Part shown: in pieces, positions 10,639-22,357 of the stretch | Layout of the letters: the number at the start of each line of letters is the position of its first letter | How positions within the stretch are numbered: the first letter of the stretch is position 1 | DNA from: Rhynchopus sp. YZ270_cl-10 | Lineage: Eukaryota; Euglenozoa; Diplonemea; Diplonemida; Diplonemidae | Length of the DNA stretch: 64,000 nt | Direction: 5' to 3' | Assembly: GCA_964035575.1 (NCBI GenBank) | Contig: OZ037898.1 | Coordinates: 558,001 to 622,000, forward strand | Notes under the pieces: generated by a model | The model's database searches: none | The model's input: the letters and a program-made list of their open reading frames with translations, nothing else | Told to the model about the DNA's origin: nothing | Made by a program: the position numbers and the translations under genes

Positions 10639-11628
10639 TTTTTTTTTCTTTTTTTCTCCCACTTTCTCCCGTTAAAATCCTTCCGTTCCCTTATTTTGTG
10701 ATTTTTTTCTGATTTTCTGGTCTTTTTTTTTTGTCCTGTCTTTTTACTAGAAATTCTCTGATTCCAGGGCCTGACTTCGACTTTCGTAAAAAAAAGGGGA
10801 TAGAAATGAGAAGTGTATGGTGTTTTCCCTATTCCTTTTCAACAAAAAAAAAAGAAAAGATGTTTTTCTTCTGAATATGTGAAGACTGTCCCGTTTGTCA
10901 GCTACACCAAACCAAACAGATGAGAAAAAAAAAAGGAGGATATTTATGTTATCATGAGATTCCTCAAAAATGTCAAACAAAAAAAATAGTAAACCATGAC
11001 GATTGACGTCGCTATTCAACAGGGCAAAGGGGAGGGTATTGCAAAAAGTAAAAAAGGAAAATGCGCCAAAAAAAAATATAAACAAAGTGGGGACGAAGAA
11101 AGATATGAAGTGAGAAGAAAAAAAAAAAACCACACTGTACAGAATACCAAAAAAAAATAATACTGATGTCCCCTTACTTCTTTTGTCATCAATATAAATT
11201 TGCAAGCAAGCTCTATACCGACACCTCACGCCCTCATTGACATGCAAAGACCAATCTGCAGCTGAACAGACTTTGAGACCAGACAGACCGTTGTTTGAGG
11301 GTTTTCCTGAGAGAGATTTTATTGGATCCTTTTTTATTTTGTTCTTTTTTTACGTCTTTTGGGAGTGTGGAATAACCTTCCGCGAGGAGGTTGCATAGCA
11401 TGATGATAACACCCTAGGTATCATGGAGAGTGAGCGTTGTTGTCTACGTCGGAGGGGGTGTAGGAGCTGTCCCACAGAGTTTGTAGAAGCCGTGGGTTTC
11501 GAACTGTGTCAGATGAAGACGTTCTCAGGTGTGTGCAATGCACGTTGTGATGCAAAAAAAAAAACGCAGAACGATGCCCGTTTCCCCCCATCTTTTTTGG
11601 AACTGCATGCAGCCATAAATCATCATGG

Positions 11629-12111
11629 TCACCTCTCTCCCAGGATCTTCGCCAGCAGCGCGCGCACGTTCCTCTCCAGTTCGTCCCGCAGCCTGACAGA
11701 GCCGTGGGCTTGCAGTGCAACATTTTTGTCGTAAAGCTCGGGGTCATCCACGAGCTTTGCCTTCTTGCACTTCTCCATCCCCTTTCTCTCAAGGGCGATG
11801 GAGAGGGTGGCCCACAGCTTCCGTGCAGGACGCATGGCCACGAAGTCATCCCACCTAAGGTGGTCCGACACCTTCACCCATGCCTCCTCCTCAGTCTGCT
11901 CGTCCCCGTCCGCATCGCGGTACTGCAGTTCCGTCAGGCTGCAGTCCGATCCCCAAAGGTGGGCATCCGGTACTCGGAATCCGGACTTCTTTAGCTCACT
12001 TATCTCCTCTCGAGTCTTCGGGTGCCAAATGCGCTCGATTCGGGACGAATATGAACACAGTGTTGTTTCCCTCCAATGGGGTTCTGTTCCGATCCGACAC
12101 CTAGTCCACAA
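11629..12111 (-). CDS. Hypothetical protein, minus strand; start uncertain
   Basis: I do not recognise the product. A GC-rich open frame of up to 160 codons ends at 11629. The convincing part begins around the residues RIWHPKTREEISELKKSG and continues as a charged, helical sequence to ALLAKILGER at the stop. The first ~20 codons look intronic, so the true start may lie in an upstream exon. It is the only host-like gene on the minus strand outside transposons and introns. It could be the last exon of a gene, or a fragment or retrocopy; I saw no poly(A) tail or target duplication. Confidence 0.4.
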   Translation of the reverse strand: MWTRCRIGTEPHWRETTLCSYSSRIERIWHPKTREEISELKKSGFRVPDAHLWGSDCSLTELQYRDADGDEQTEEEAWVKVSDHLRWDDFVAMRPARKLWATLSIALERKGMEKCKKAKLVDDPELYDKNVALQAHGSVRLRDELERNVRALLAKILGER

Positions 12112-12630
12112 GCTGACCTATGCCTTCATGCTCATGTACTCGTCATGCTTCTTATCCGCAACTGTCACTGGCTGGGTGCAGTAAACATCCCCCTTCGCAC
12201 ACAAAGTACCCCAACCAGGCAAAGCCCGATTTATAGTTATCTTAGTACTGTTAATGAAGTCTGTTCAAAGCCTTTCATGTTTTTCTTTTTCTGTGATTAT
12301 CAAGACTGTCTGAAAAAGAGCCTAAACTAAACCCTCAGCCACCCTGTTCAGAGCACAATAAACAAGAGCAAACACCCTGCAAGAAAAGAAAAAAACCACA
12401 CTAAGGTACATGGTGTGGCTGAAAGGGGGTGCTATTGTTGTGCTATTTTTGTGCTATTTTCTGCTATTTTGGGGTCGTCGGCTACAGTACAAAGCAAAAA
12501 TATCAAAAACTTCATTTAAAAAAGCCCATTCAAACCCCCTCAGAGACACAACACCCAACCCCCCCACCCTGATGTTACACTAAAAAGGTAGCTATAAAAA
12601 AAGGGGGTATTTTTTAAGCAATACAATACG
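12112..12630. other. Intergenic spacer upstream of the EDEM-like gene
   Basis: No gene seen. Around 12420-12470 the word TGCTATTTT repeats. A possible splice acceptor (ACACTAAAAAG) lies near 12588, ahead of the start at 12631. Confidence 0.4.
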
Positions 12631-15600
12631 ATGCATTCCGGACGATGGTTCGTTGTGTTGTGTCTTGCTGCGGTGGTTCCGTGCACCTCGAGCTCGTCCT
12701 CTGCCAGCGCTTCGTCGCATCCTGGACGGTATAGCAGGTTCCGCCGCATGCAATTACGTGATTCCGTGAAGGAAATGTTTATGCACGCATACACTGGGTA
12801 TAAGCAATATGCATTTCCCGCAGACGAGCTTCGCCCGCTGACGTGCACGAAGAACAATGGGTTTGGTGGCTATGTGTTGACGGTGATTGACTCGCTGGAC
12901 GCATTGGTAATGTTTGGGGAGGTCGACGAGTTTCAACGCATGGTCGCGTATTTGCAGGATACTTTAGATTTTTCAAGACTCAATCGGAAGGTGTCTCTGT
13001 TTGAAACAAACATTCGGGTGGTCGGGGGGCTTCTTGCAGGGCACATAGCTGCGGTGAATATCATTCCCGAAGTGTACGATGGTGGGCTCCTCAAGCTTGC
13101 GAAGGACCTAGGCGAAAGGCTTCTTCCCGCATTTGATACATATACAGGGATTCCATACAATGAAGTGAACCTCATGCTCGGTGTTGACCATAAATCAGGT
13201 TCTGCCACCTGCCCTGCCGCGGCTGGTACGTTACTCCTCGAAATGGGATTGCTTGGGGTATTGGTTGGGGACTGTCGGTTTGTCGAGGCATCGCACCGAG
13301 CTTTGGAAGGAATTTGGAAGTTTCGATCTCCACATAATCTGATTGGTACGATTTTTGATGTTTTTAGTGGAAAATGGGTGCAGCATGACGCAGACATCGG
13401 TGCATCACATGACTCATTTTTCGAATACCTCCTAAAAGCGTATATCATGTTTGGAGACGCAGAATGGCTAGAAGTATGGAAAACTGCTTCCTTCGCTGCT
13501 CAAAAACACCTTCAAACGAATGGAGGATTGTACACCAAAGTGGATCATATAACCAATGCAAAGAGGGATCCTTCGATCAACTCTTTGCAAGCATTTTGGC
13601 CAGGGCTTCAGGTGTTATATGGAGACGTAGAGTCGGCGGTGTTGAGTTTCCGGCCGTTCGAGATTTTGTTTGACAGATATTTTATGTTGCCTGAAGATAT
13701 CAAGCTTGCGAGCGGGGCGATGGGGGGTACAGGCTATCCACTTCGCCCTGAGATGGTGGAATCTGCGTGGTTTCTTCACCGTGCTACAGGAGACCCACAC
13801 TACCTCCACTTTGGCGAACGGTTAATGCACCGTATTAATAGCACTGCACGCACCAAATGCGGTTTCGCTGCCGTCAAAGACGTACGAACCAAACAGCTTG
13901 AAGACAAAATGGACTCTTTTCTTCTCTCAGAAACACTAAAATACCTTCTCGTCCTTTTCGACCCAGACCCCAACGTCTACTTTGATATTAACTCACCGAA
14001 TTACGTTTTAACAACGGAAGCACATCCGTTTCCTATCCAGACATCTCTTGGGGAGCAATACCACAAATGCGTGGCAGGGTTTCGCAGTGAAGAGAGCGAG
14101 ACGCAAACGATGAAGTACAGCAAAGGGAAGGAGCATTTTATGGCAAGCTCCTTCAAGCTGCATCATGACAGCAAATACGAGAAGCCGATACTGAGGTGGT
14201 GGGAGAAAAAGAACATTTGCCCGAAACCACCGCATTACATGCGCCTTGCAGGACTCATGCGAGACCAAGGCCGCTGCATCCAACTTGACTATGGTGGGTC
14301 CATCTCAGTTTCACGCAGCTCTTCACAACACATCCAACACGATGAAAGCGAAACCACAGACGGCGCCAAATCCCTCCATTTTGACATCCAAAACCCCAAC
14401 CGTGACAACGATGCCAAATCCTTCGAGGTCATGCTTCCTCCTAAGACCACCGTCTCTCTCCAAGAATTCTCCGGTGGAGTCGTCCTCTCCGGGCTCCAAG
14501 GGGATTGGCTTGCGGCAGACTCACGCTCCGCTGTGATCTCCCTCTTTAGCAAAGATGGGAGTATCCAAAAAAGGCATGACTACGCCCGTTTCATCCTTGT
14601 CTGTTCTATAGAAAAAATTGGTCCCTGGGCACGTGCCATCTCAGGTCCAGCAGGAACGAAGATTGGACGTGAAACAGTCGCCTCAGAGAGACAGCGTAGC
14701 CCCGACAAAACCAAGGATGAGATAGCACTGTCAGCCTGTCGGGCTGCAGGGAGAGCTGCGGAGGAGAGTTTGGGGCAGATTCAGGTAATGTGAAAAAAGA
14801 GGTTTTTTTTTGGCCGAGGTTTCCTTGGCCAGGTACTCAGTGGGGGAGCTTGCAGTAATAAAAATATCACAGAATATTACACACTTTACGCACAAATTTC
14901 TGTGTGGAGCTTGAGTTAAACAGCCTGAATTGTTGGGTGAACAGCGCAGATCCCTATGTGTAGAGGTGAATATCGGAGGTGGGGGGGTACGTTATGTGAT
15001 TGTAGACAGTACGTGGCAACGTTGAAATGTCACAGTGCCCAAAAATACAAAAAAAGGGCAACATATTCTGCTCTTCGAAAACCTACCCCACAACAGTTGC
15101 TATCAAAACACCAACACCACAACAGTCCCGCCTCAGAGGGCTCTTCCTGTCAGAGATGCCGCTCACTCATGTCACCTTTTTTAAAGCAAGGTATGCCCTC
15201 TCCTCTTTCAAAAAATCTTGTCATGTGTGCCGTCATTTTGATAACGAATGTGATCAAGGTGACTGAGGGTCATCTTAGAACCTTTTCTTGATGTAAAACC
15301 ACGAAAATGGATTGTCGGACTGCATGGTTGGGGGGGTCCACTCCCCGGGTCATACCAAAGGTACACTGTTCACGAGAGGGCTTTGTATTTCAATTCTACT
15401 TTCCTATTATTTCCCACTTCTTCTTCTTTTGGTTCTTTGATGTGACCGGGGGTTATTTATATCATATGACTCAATGCCCAGACTATTTCATTCAAAAAAG
15501 CAAGGGTACATTTTTCGCACCCTCTTTGCTTCATTTTTTTCGAAATAATGACATTTACTATTTCCCCCCCCTTTTCTTTTCAGATCCCATTCCATCTTAG

Positions 15601-18458
15601 TCCACCACCTCTGCGAAAGCGCAGCACGCGCTGTCTACCGCGACCCTTTGCTTCTTGCCTCACCTACCATGACCGACCCTGAGATCGAACGCGCTGTTCT
15701 GGCTGCCACCCTTTCCGCCGACGCTGCCACAGGCAGTGATGGGGAACGCCTCTCCGAAACGATCCCAACAGGGCAGGAAGAGACCTTTCTAGGAAGCACC
15801 ACCTGGCCGCAAGCATCTGACCTCCGCGACCCTCACCTATGCCCAGGCGCGGACACACCACCTCACCTCGAGCTTATGGCAGGAAAGGCGCTATTTGGAG
15901 CACCCCTTTCTTCACAACCACAACCATTACCACTTCGGTTGGCACCATCGAACAATGCGTTGGGGTGTAGGAAGTACAATGAAGATGATGCAGCGGAGCT
16001 GAAAGGGAGCATCGTGTTGGTCGAGAGAGGGGACTGTACGTTCCATAGAAAAGCGTTGCAGGTGCAGGAGGCAGGGGGGTTGGGGTTGGTTGTGACGAAT
16101 ACGAAGAACGTAATGCCGGATTTAATGGGTGATTATCCAGGGGATGCGAAGATTTCAATACCCCTCGCGATGCTGTCAAGGGGGGAAGGGGTTGTGGTGC
16201 GGGAGGTGCTTTTGCGTGCGGGAGGGGAAGGTGGTGGAGGAGACGCCTCGGTGCACTGCAGCCTTACCCGCAGCACCACCTCCGGGCTGCTCGACCTTCG
16301 GTACAGTGGGGTGCTGTCCGCAGCGTCGCCACACGGTGCTGTGCTCTGGCGCCGTGGCCGTGCTGTACCGTCCTTCATCCAAACAACTGCCTTCGCATCA
16401 GCTCTATCCACCTCATATTACCAATTCCAAGCAGACGCTCTTGGCGCAGAGGTATGTTGAAGAGAAGAAAAAAAGGTTTTCAAAAAGAAAAATGTCGAAA
16501 GAAGAGAAAGAGAGAGAGAGAGAGAGAGGGAGGGAGGTCCAGAGAATATGATATGTGGTGTGGTGTGGCGTGGTGTGTGTAGGACGACCTTCAAATTTGT
16601 TCAGGGCTAATCCATAAAAAAGGAAGGGAGTGGGAAGGGTACCGTTTTGTTGTATGTACGGGGGAAGAGAGAGGGAGGGAAACTCTTCGTCCGAGCCGTT
16701 CAAGATCAGCTTGATGACCCCCCCAGGATCGCCTTACCGCTGTCGCGCGCATCCGATGCACGCGATGGGACCATCTTGGCGTCAGCAAAAACTGACGCGT
16801 CCACCGCACACAGTGTCACCGCAACGTCCCTGGCGTCCTCGTTCGTCACCGTACCCTGCACGATGGCCAGGTCTCCGCCACGAAGTCACCCCGGAGCTTC
16901 CCCGTCTTCACCCCCTCTTTCACCACATCAGCCGCGTTGGCTAGCCAACCGGCCGACACGTCACTGTGGGTGAACTGATGTTCTTTGGCCCCAGAGGTGA
17001 CAAATCCTTTCAGACTGTCCTCCATTGTAGCAGTCATTTTTACGTACGGGGGAAGAGAGAGGGAGGGAAACCAAAAAAAAATGCAAAATTTTCCTGAAAT
17101 TTGTGTGTTTTTGTTGTGAGTTTCCGTGCCGTCTTTCCCCTTCCATCCTTGCCGAAGCAAGTGGAGAAAAGTGAATCTATTAATATGTCGCAAAGAGGTT
17201 CAAGCCCTAATCATTTTATCAAACCATTGATCATGTAATCATTCTCCTAGACCTCCCAAGACGCAGCAAAGCTGCTTAGCTAGCTACTAAAAGAGAGAGA
17301 GAGAGAGCGGGTTTCGATAGAGAATAACGGTGTGTCTGCATCTCCAGAGGCCTTTGCACGTTAACTACTATTTTTTGGGGTTTTATTATTTTAGTTGAAA
17401 GCTGTGTCTTCACACACGGAAGGCATATTCCAAAATCTTTCAACTTTTTATGAGATGTAACTTTTGACTTGGAGGTCGGCCTGCATGGCTGGGTCCACCC
17501 CCGCGGTAGTACCAAAATCACACTGTTCACGAGCGGGGGCTGTTGTATTTCAAGTCAACTTTCATTTTATTTTGTGCTTTCATCCGGGATGGCTTGGCAT
17601 CGTACAGTGAGTTAGTCGTAGGTGCCTGCATCAACAACCACAGTTTTATTTTTACCCCTCCTCGGGTTTGATTTTTGTGTTACGCTGTATATGACTCAAA
17701 TCAACCACACCACACCCCCCACCCCTCAACAGGACACCACGGACGAACTCGAGAACGACATCCCCTTCTCCTTCCCTCGCGAGAAATCCGCCATCCTCCT
17801 TGTCCCCCTCACCCGAGCCTTCGAGTCCTCCCCCTCCTCTCTCGGAGCCTACTCCTCCGCCCGCGGGTGGTACTTCACACACGAAGCTCGGGTGGATGTG
17901 GGGATGTCCTCCCCTCTGGCGACACCGTTCTTTCCTGGGTCTGTTGCGTGGCATATTGTGTCTTATGATACTATGATTGGCGTGACTGAGTTCAAAACCG
18001 GCCCGCAGCAAGGTCTAGAGGAAGCAGCTTTGGATCACATCAGTGGTACCGTGGTGCGGCTGTACCATCAGCCGGTTGTGGTGAAGGGGAGTCGGACGGT
18101 GTTACGGTGGATGGCATTGAGCGATGCTGGGTCGGAAGCAGCGATGTACAGCGTGATGGACGAGGTGCAGAAGGTGGCGGAGGATCTGGAAGGGTATCTC
18201 TCTCGGGAGGTTGTGCTGTTGGACACGCCGGTGAGGCATGAAGGGAGGGGCGTGCTGTACCATTGGCTTGAGATATCACAATGGCGTACGACACCACAGG
18301 TGAAGCGGTTCATCGCTGAGGCGTCGCGTGTGGATGAAGCCACAGCAAGCTCGGCAGCAGTCGTGGTGACAGCGCTCTCCCCTGCTAGCAAGCACTCTGC
18401 GTCTATGCCGCAGCAGCCTCTCGTGGCGGAGTGTGATTCGACGGAGGCGTGTTCATGA
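12631..18458 (+). CDS. EDEM3-like ER alpha-mannosidase (GH47) with PA domain
   Basis: Members trim mannose from misfolded glycoproteins in the ER and direct them to ER-associated degradation. Exon 1 (12631-14784) opens with a signal peptide (MHSGRWFVVLCLAAVVPCTS) and carries the whole GH47 barrel. Landmarks are ETNIRVVGG near residue 124, TCPAAAGTLLLE, the acidic DADIGASHDSFFEY, RPEMVESAWF and the closing TEAHPF near 463. Exon 2 (15584-16451) holds a protease-associated domain (GSIVLVERGDCTF ... GLGLVVTN). Exon 3 (17733-18458) is Ser/Ala-rich. Exons 2 and 3 join in phase 0. Exon 1 ends in phase 0 at a good CAG|GTAATG donor, but exon 2's open frame needs two bases from upstream, so a small exon or another donor is missing. 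A PA domain C-terminal to GH47 is the EDEM3 arrangement. Confidence 0.85.
15255..15290 (+). repeat. Motif A, shortened copy in EDEM intron 1
   Basis: AAGGTGACTGAGGGTCATCT, then TAGAACCTTTTC. The outer stem AAGGTGA/TCATCTT is kept but the inner hairpin is lost. Confidence 0.45.
15350..15412 (+). repeat. Motif B, copy in EDEM intron 1
   Basis: TCATACCAAAGGTACACTG, then TTCACGAGAGGGCTTTGTAT, in sense orientation. A further upstream stretch (GGACTGCATGGTTGG...) is shared with the intron 2 copy, so the repeat unit is longer than the core. Confidence 0.65.
16656..17071 (-). pseudogene. Insert in EDEM intron 2 between 28-bp direct repeats, with minus-strand coding-like frame
   Basis: An identical 28-base purine-rich sequence lies at 16656-16683 and 17044-17071. 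The 360 bases between are distinctly GC-rich. On the minus strand an ATG at 17037 opens a frame starting MTATMEDSLKGFVTSGAKEH that stops at 16846. Further minus-strand sequence to about 16710 also looks coding (containing NEDARDVAVTLCAVDAS) but in another frame. I read this as a broken captured gene fragment or retrocopy whose target site was duplicated. No poly(A) tail is visible. Product not recognised. Confidence 0.45.
17508..17565 (+). repeat. Motif B, copy in EDEM intron 2
   Basis: AGTACCAAAATCACACTG, then TTCACGAGCGGGGGCTGTTG, in sense orientation, with an upstream shared GCCTGCATGGCTGGG tract. Confidence 0.6.
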
Positions 18459-19422
18459 TAAAGTGGAGATTTGTACAACTGTGGCAAAAACCGAGGCGAC
18501 ACTACTCCAAACAATTTATCAAAAAAAGAAAATTTCTTTGGGTTGAGGATGATCTGCATCTATACCTTTGCAATTCATTAGCCTTCGGGCGACTTTGTGT
18601 ACAGAACCCGTTCTCGGACAGATTGTTGAAACTACAAAAATTGGTGTGGCTGCATGAGGGGACGCAAAAAAAAATGCGCAAGAAGTGCGAATTACCCCTT
18701 CAACCACATAGTTGCTATCGAAAAAAGAAAAGGGTGGGGGGAAAAAAAGACGGGGTGTGGTTGTGGATATGGGGAGGAGGAGGGGGGAGCGCGGGGGGGC
18801 CTGAAACTCCACCCTGTAGAAACAATCTACAACACACCCTCAGTACACTGCTCTTTCTGCGATGCGAGAAGAAAAAAAACGCTGTTCGTACGCTGCTCCA
18901 GAACCAACCTGGGACTCCTGCACTTAAAATGGTCAAGAAGATATGTTTCATTTGGTGTATTAGATTTACGCACAACGTTCTTTTTTTTGGTTTTATATAG
19001 CATTTAGTAAGGTGACTAAGCACGAGAGGCTTAGGATCATCTGATAAACTTTTCTTTTGTAAAAGGTAAATGCGAAGAGAGCTGTTGGGGGATCGGGCCT
19101 ACTTAAAGGATAAGAAGTTAAACTGTATTTTTTTTAATGGGTGTGTTAGACCAGGGGTTTTTCTAAAATTGTCTCATTCCTTTGCGCCGTTTCGGGGATG
19201 AGGTGGGAAGGTCTTTAATGAATGGTATACCCCCCCTTTTTTGGGGATTTGTGCCATTATGTAAGCCTCGATTAGGCGGAAAAAAGAATGCAAAATAGAC
19301 GAGACTTTTTTTTTTCTTCTATATTTTGTTGGATGCTCTCTCCTCCCATACCCCCATTTACACTCTCTAACTTACCTTAAAAGGTGTTGACAAAACCCTC
19401 AAAAAAAAAAAAACTCAACAAA
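18459..19422. other. Intergenic region between EDEM and PFR genes
   Basis: No gene seen; a G-rich patch lies at 18765-18810. One good motif A copy is at 19009. The last ~90 bases are pyrimidine-rich and end in an AG near 19382, a possible splice acceptor 41 bases before the PFR start. Confidence 0.45.
19009..19055 (+). repeat. Motif A, good copy
   Basis: AAGGTGACTAAGCACGAGAG, then GCTTAGGATCATCTGATAAA and TTTTC. The inner stem is perfect and the outer stem slightly weaker. It lies ~400 bases before the PFR start. Confidence 0.75.
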
Positions 19423-22357
19423 ATGGCCGAGCAACAGGAACTTACTCTCGAGGCCGCACGCAAGCAGAAGATCCACAACTTGAAGCTGAAGACCGCCTGC
19501 CTGGAGAACGAGGAATTCATCCAGGAGCTTCACGTGAGCGACTGGAGTGAGAACCAGAGGCAGAAGCTGTGCGGTGCACACGAGAAGGCTCATGAGCTGT
19601 TAACCTCTGTTGAGGTGGGGACGAAGTGGAATTTGACAGAAGCATACGACCTGGCAAAGCTGATGCGTGTATGCGGCCTTGAGATGGCACAACGCGAGCT
19701 GTACAAACCAGAGGACAAACCGCAGTTCATGGACGTCATTGGCCTGCGCAAGCAGCTTGCAGAGCTCAAGAACAACCGCAACAAGACCCGCATCGTCTCC
19801 TTCACAGGTGTCATTGACAACGCCATCACAAAGGTCGAGAAGGTTGAGGAGGAGCTCCGCAGATCGCAGATTGATGCAACGCAGCTTGCGCAGGTGCCCG
19901 CCACCACCCTCAAGCAGATGGAGGACATTATGAACGTCACGCAAATCCAGGCTGCGCTCACCTCTACCAACGAGCAGGTATTTTTTTTTTTTTGAATGAA
20001 TTTAGAGCCCCTAGAGAGCAACGATGTCGGTAAGTGAGGTCGCCCCCCTTTTTTTTTTTTTTTTGCGGACCAATAATTTTTATGGATTTTTTGCTGTGTT
20101 GTTTTGTTTTACTGAGGGGAGAGTTCCCAGGAAAGAGATGTGCATATGTTTGAGTGCGTATTCATCTTTCAAAGTATTTGATGTTGTTTGACCCATTCTA
20201 TGTATGATAACAGATTGCAACCCAAGTTGCGCAGCTCGACCGTGTCAACGAGATCCAAAACGTCGCCATGAGTGACGGTGAGATGCAAGTCGCCGAAGAG
20301 CAGTTCTGGACCAAGATCCAACTCCAAGAGCGCCTCAACGAACTGATCAAAGACAAATTCCGTCTCATCCAGAAGACAGAGGACGAGAACGCTCCGTTCA
20401 AGAAGGTATTCGCATTATCCCCTTTTTTTTGGATAATCAAGCATTGCCAAAATAGAAATGGAAAATACCGGATGGTGCCCGCTTTTAGCGGATTTTGTTT
20501 TTTACTTAGCATACACATCACTCACGAAAAACACAAATCTTTTGCAAACGAAAAAGTGTTTTCTTGTCTTTCATTTATGCTTTATGATTCACACACATCA
20601 TGAAGTCGTTTTTCTATTTTTATACTTCGAGAAACACCCCCCGATCCCTCCACACGTTGTCCATGCACACTTCTCTTATCCAAACTTTCACACATCCGCC
20701 TGATTTTTACCCTGCGTATAGCGCGTAAAGGCTGGGGAAAATGGGTGGGGTTTGGCCTATACGGGCCTTTTCGCGCCTATACGCGGGGTAAAAATCAGGT
20801 GGCACATGGCAGTATTCTGCACACATTGCCCATACCGACCTCCTCACCACAGATCTACGAGGTGCAGAAGAAGGCCAACCAAGAGACCTCGCAGATGAAG
20901 GACGCCAAGCGCCGTCTCAAGCAGCGTTGCGAGACAGACCTCAAGCACATCCACGACGCTATCCAGAAGGCAGACCTCGAGGACGCTGAGTCCATGAAGC
21001 GCTTTGCGGCAATGAAGGTATTGTTGCAAAAAGAAACATAGTCCTTTTCCATTGCGCTTTTTTTTTTGGTCATACCAAGGTACACTGCCGAGGGCTGTTG
21101 TATTTCAAATCAACTTTTTTTTTGGTTTCGAGAATTTGGTGGCTAGATACAACCTACGCAGAAAAACACTTTTCTGTATTGTGAACCGCCTCCGTTATCT
21201 TACGGTACAGACCTCTCGTGCCCCACCCCTTTGGCATGAGCTCGACTGAGATGCGTTTCAACTGCTCTTTCTATGGATGGAGTTATTATTCCCCAAAAAA
21301 ACTGATTTTTTTTTCTTCAAAAACCAAACATCACAGGACAAAAGCGAACGCTTCGTGAACGAAAACCTTGAGAAGCAGGAGGAGTGCTGGCGGAAGATCC
21401 AGGACCTCGAGCGCCAACTCCAAAAACTCGGCACCGAACGCTTTGAGGAGGTCAAGCGCCGCATTGAGGAGAACGACCGCGAGGAGAAGCGTCGTGTTGA
21501 GTATGCACAGTTCCTTGAGGTCGCCTCGCAGCACAAGAAGCTGCTGGAGCTGACTGTCTACAACTGCGATCTCGCCATCCGCTGCACCGGATTAATCGAG
21601 GAGCTGGTCGCTGAGGGCTGCAGTGCGGTCAAAGCCCGCTTCGACAAAACCAACCAGGAGCTCTCCGAACTCCGCATCCGCGTCCACAAGGAGCACCTTG
21701 AGTACTTCAGGATGCTGTACCTCACGTTGGGGTCGCTCATCTACAAGAAGGAGAAGCGTCTCGAAGAGATTGACAGAACGATCAGAAGCACGCACATCCA
21801 GCTTGAGTTCTGCATCGAGACCTTCGACCCCAACGCCAAGAAGCACAGCGACCAGAAGAAGGAGCTCTACGAGCTTCGCCACACTGTCGAGGAGGAGCTT
21901 GGCCTCCTCAAGGAAAAGCAGGCCAAGGCCATGGACGACTTCAAGGAGTCCGAGGAGGCGCTTGACGCAGTCGGCCACGACTTCCACCACCCCGTCGACG
22001 AGAACAACGAGGAAGTCCTCTCCAGGAGAACCAAGATGGTCGAGTACAAGGTATGTGTTAATGAAAGAAATAGGTTTTGATTGGGATGTCATTTGCAGTA
22101 TTTTTGTTGATTTTTTTTAAGGAAGGGAGAACAAAACATAAAGCCAGAGATAACCAACCATTTTTTAAAACCAAGCTGTTCTCATTAACCCCTCATCCCC
22201 TCAACAGGCTCACCTATCAAAGCAAGAAGAGGTCAAAATCGCTGCCGAACGCGAGGAAATCAAACGCGCCAAGACCCTCAAATCAGTTGCCCCCCCTGAG
22301 GGCGTCACTGCTGGACAGGAGGCCCCCGCTATCACGAATGGTGAGGCAACCCAGTAG
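19423..22357 (+). CDS. Paraflagellar rod protein (five exons, 591 aa)
   Basis: PFR proteins build the paracrystalline rod beside the axoneme in euglenozoan flagella. Exons 19423-19977, 20214-20405, 20853-21017, 21337-22050 and 22208-22357 all join in phase 0 through GT-AG introns. The product is 591 residues, close to the ~590-600 of trypanosome PFR1/PFR2. It is Lys/Glu/Gln-rich with long coiled-coil stretches (RRLKQRCETDLKHIHDAI, EVKRRIEENDREEKRRVEY) and starts MAEQQELTLEAARKQK after an A-rich leader. I cannot decide between the PFR1 and PFR2 lineages by eye. Introns 2 and 3 contain repeats (20433-20622, hairpin 20699-20799, motif B 21069). This gene is the main taxonomic marker of the window. 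Confidence 0.85.
20433..20622 (+). repeat. Dispersed repeat, copy 1 (PFR intron 2)
   Basis: Aligns with 49950-50140: both carry ATAGAAATGGAAAA, GCCCGCTTTAGCG-like words, AAAAACACAAA, CGAAAAAGTGTTTTCTT and GAAGTCGTTTT. Same orientation, clearly diverged. Confidence 0.65.
20699..20799. repeat. 101-bp inverted-repeat element in PFR intron 2
   Basis: Arms CCTGATTTTTACCC...GCGTATA at each end pair over ~34 bases around a G-rich centre. It is a small MITE or hairpin. I see no obvious target duplication. Confidence 0.7.
21069..21120 (+). repeat. Motif B, copy in PFR intron 3
   Basis: GTCATACCAAGGTACACTG, then CCGAGGGCTGTTGTATTTCA, in sense orientation ~50 bases after the donor. Confidence 0.6.

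Larger units (their letters stand above)
8904..11628. other. Intergenic, AT- and homopolymer-rich
   Basis: There is no convincing exon on either strand. The region has many T and A runs and two copies of motif A (9194 and 10593). A few uncharacterised unique patches lie near 9880-10020 and 11400-11560. Confidence 0.5.

Noticed and set aside
12631-18458. EDEM-like gene as a Golgi class I mannosidase
   Set aside because: A PA domain after the GH47 barrel and the ETNIRVVGG/TEAHPF pattern fit EDEM3 better than Golgi or ER mannosidase I.
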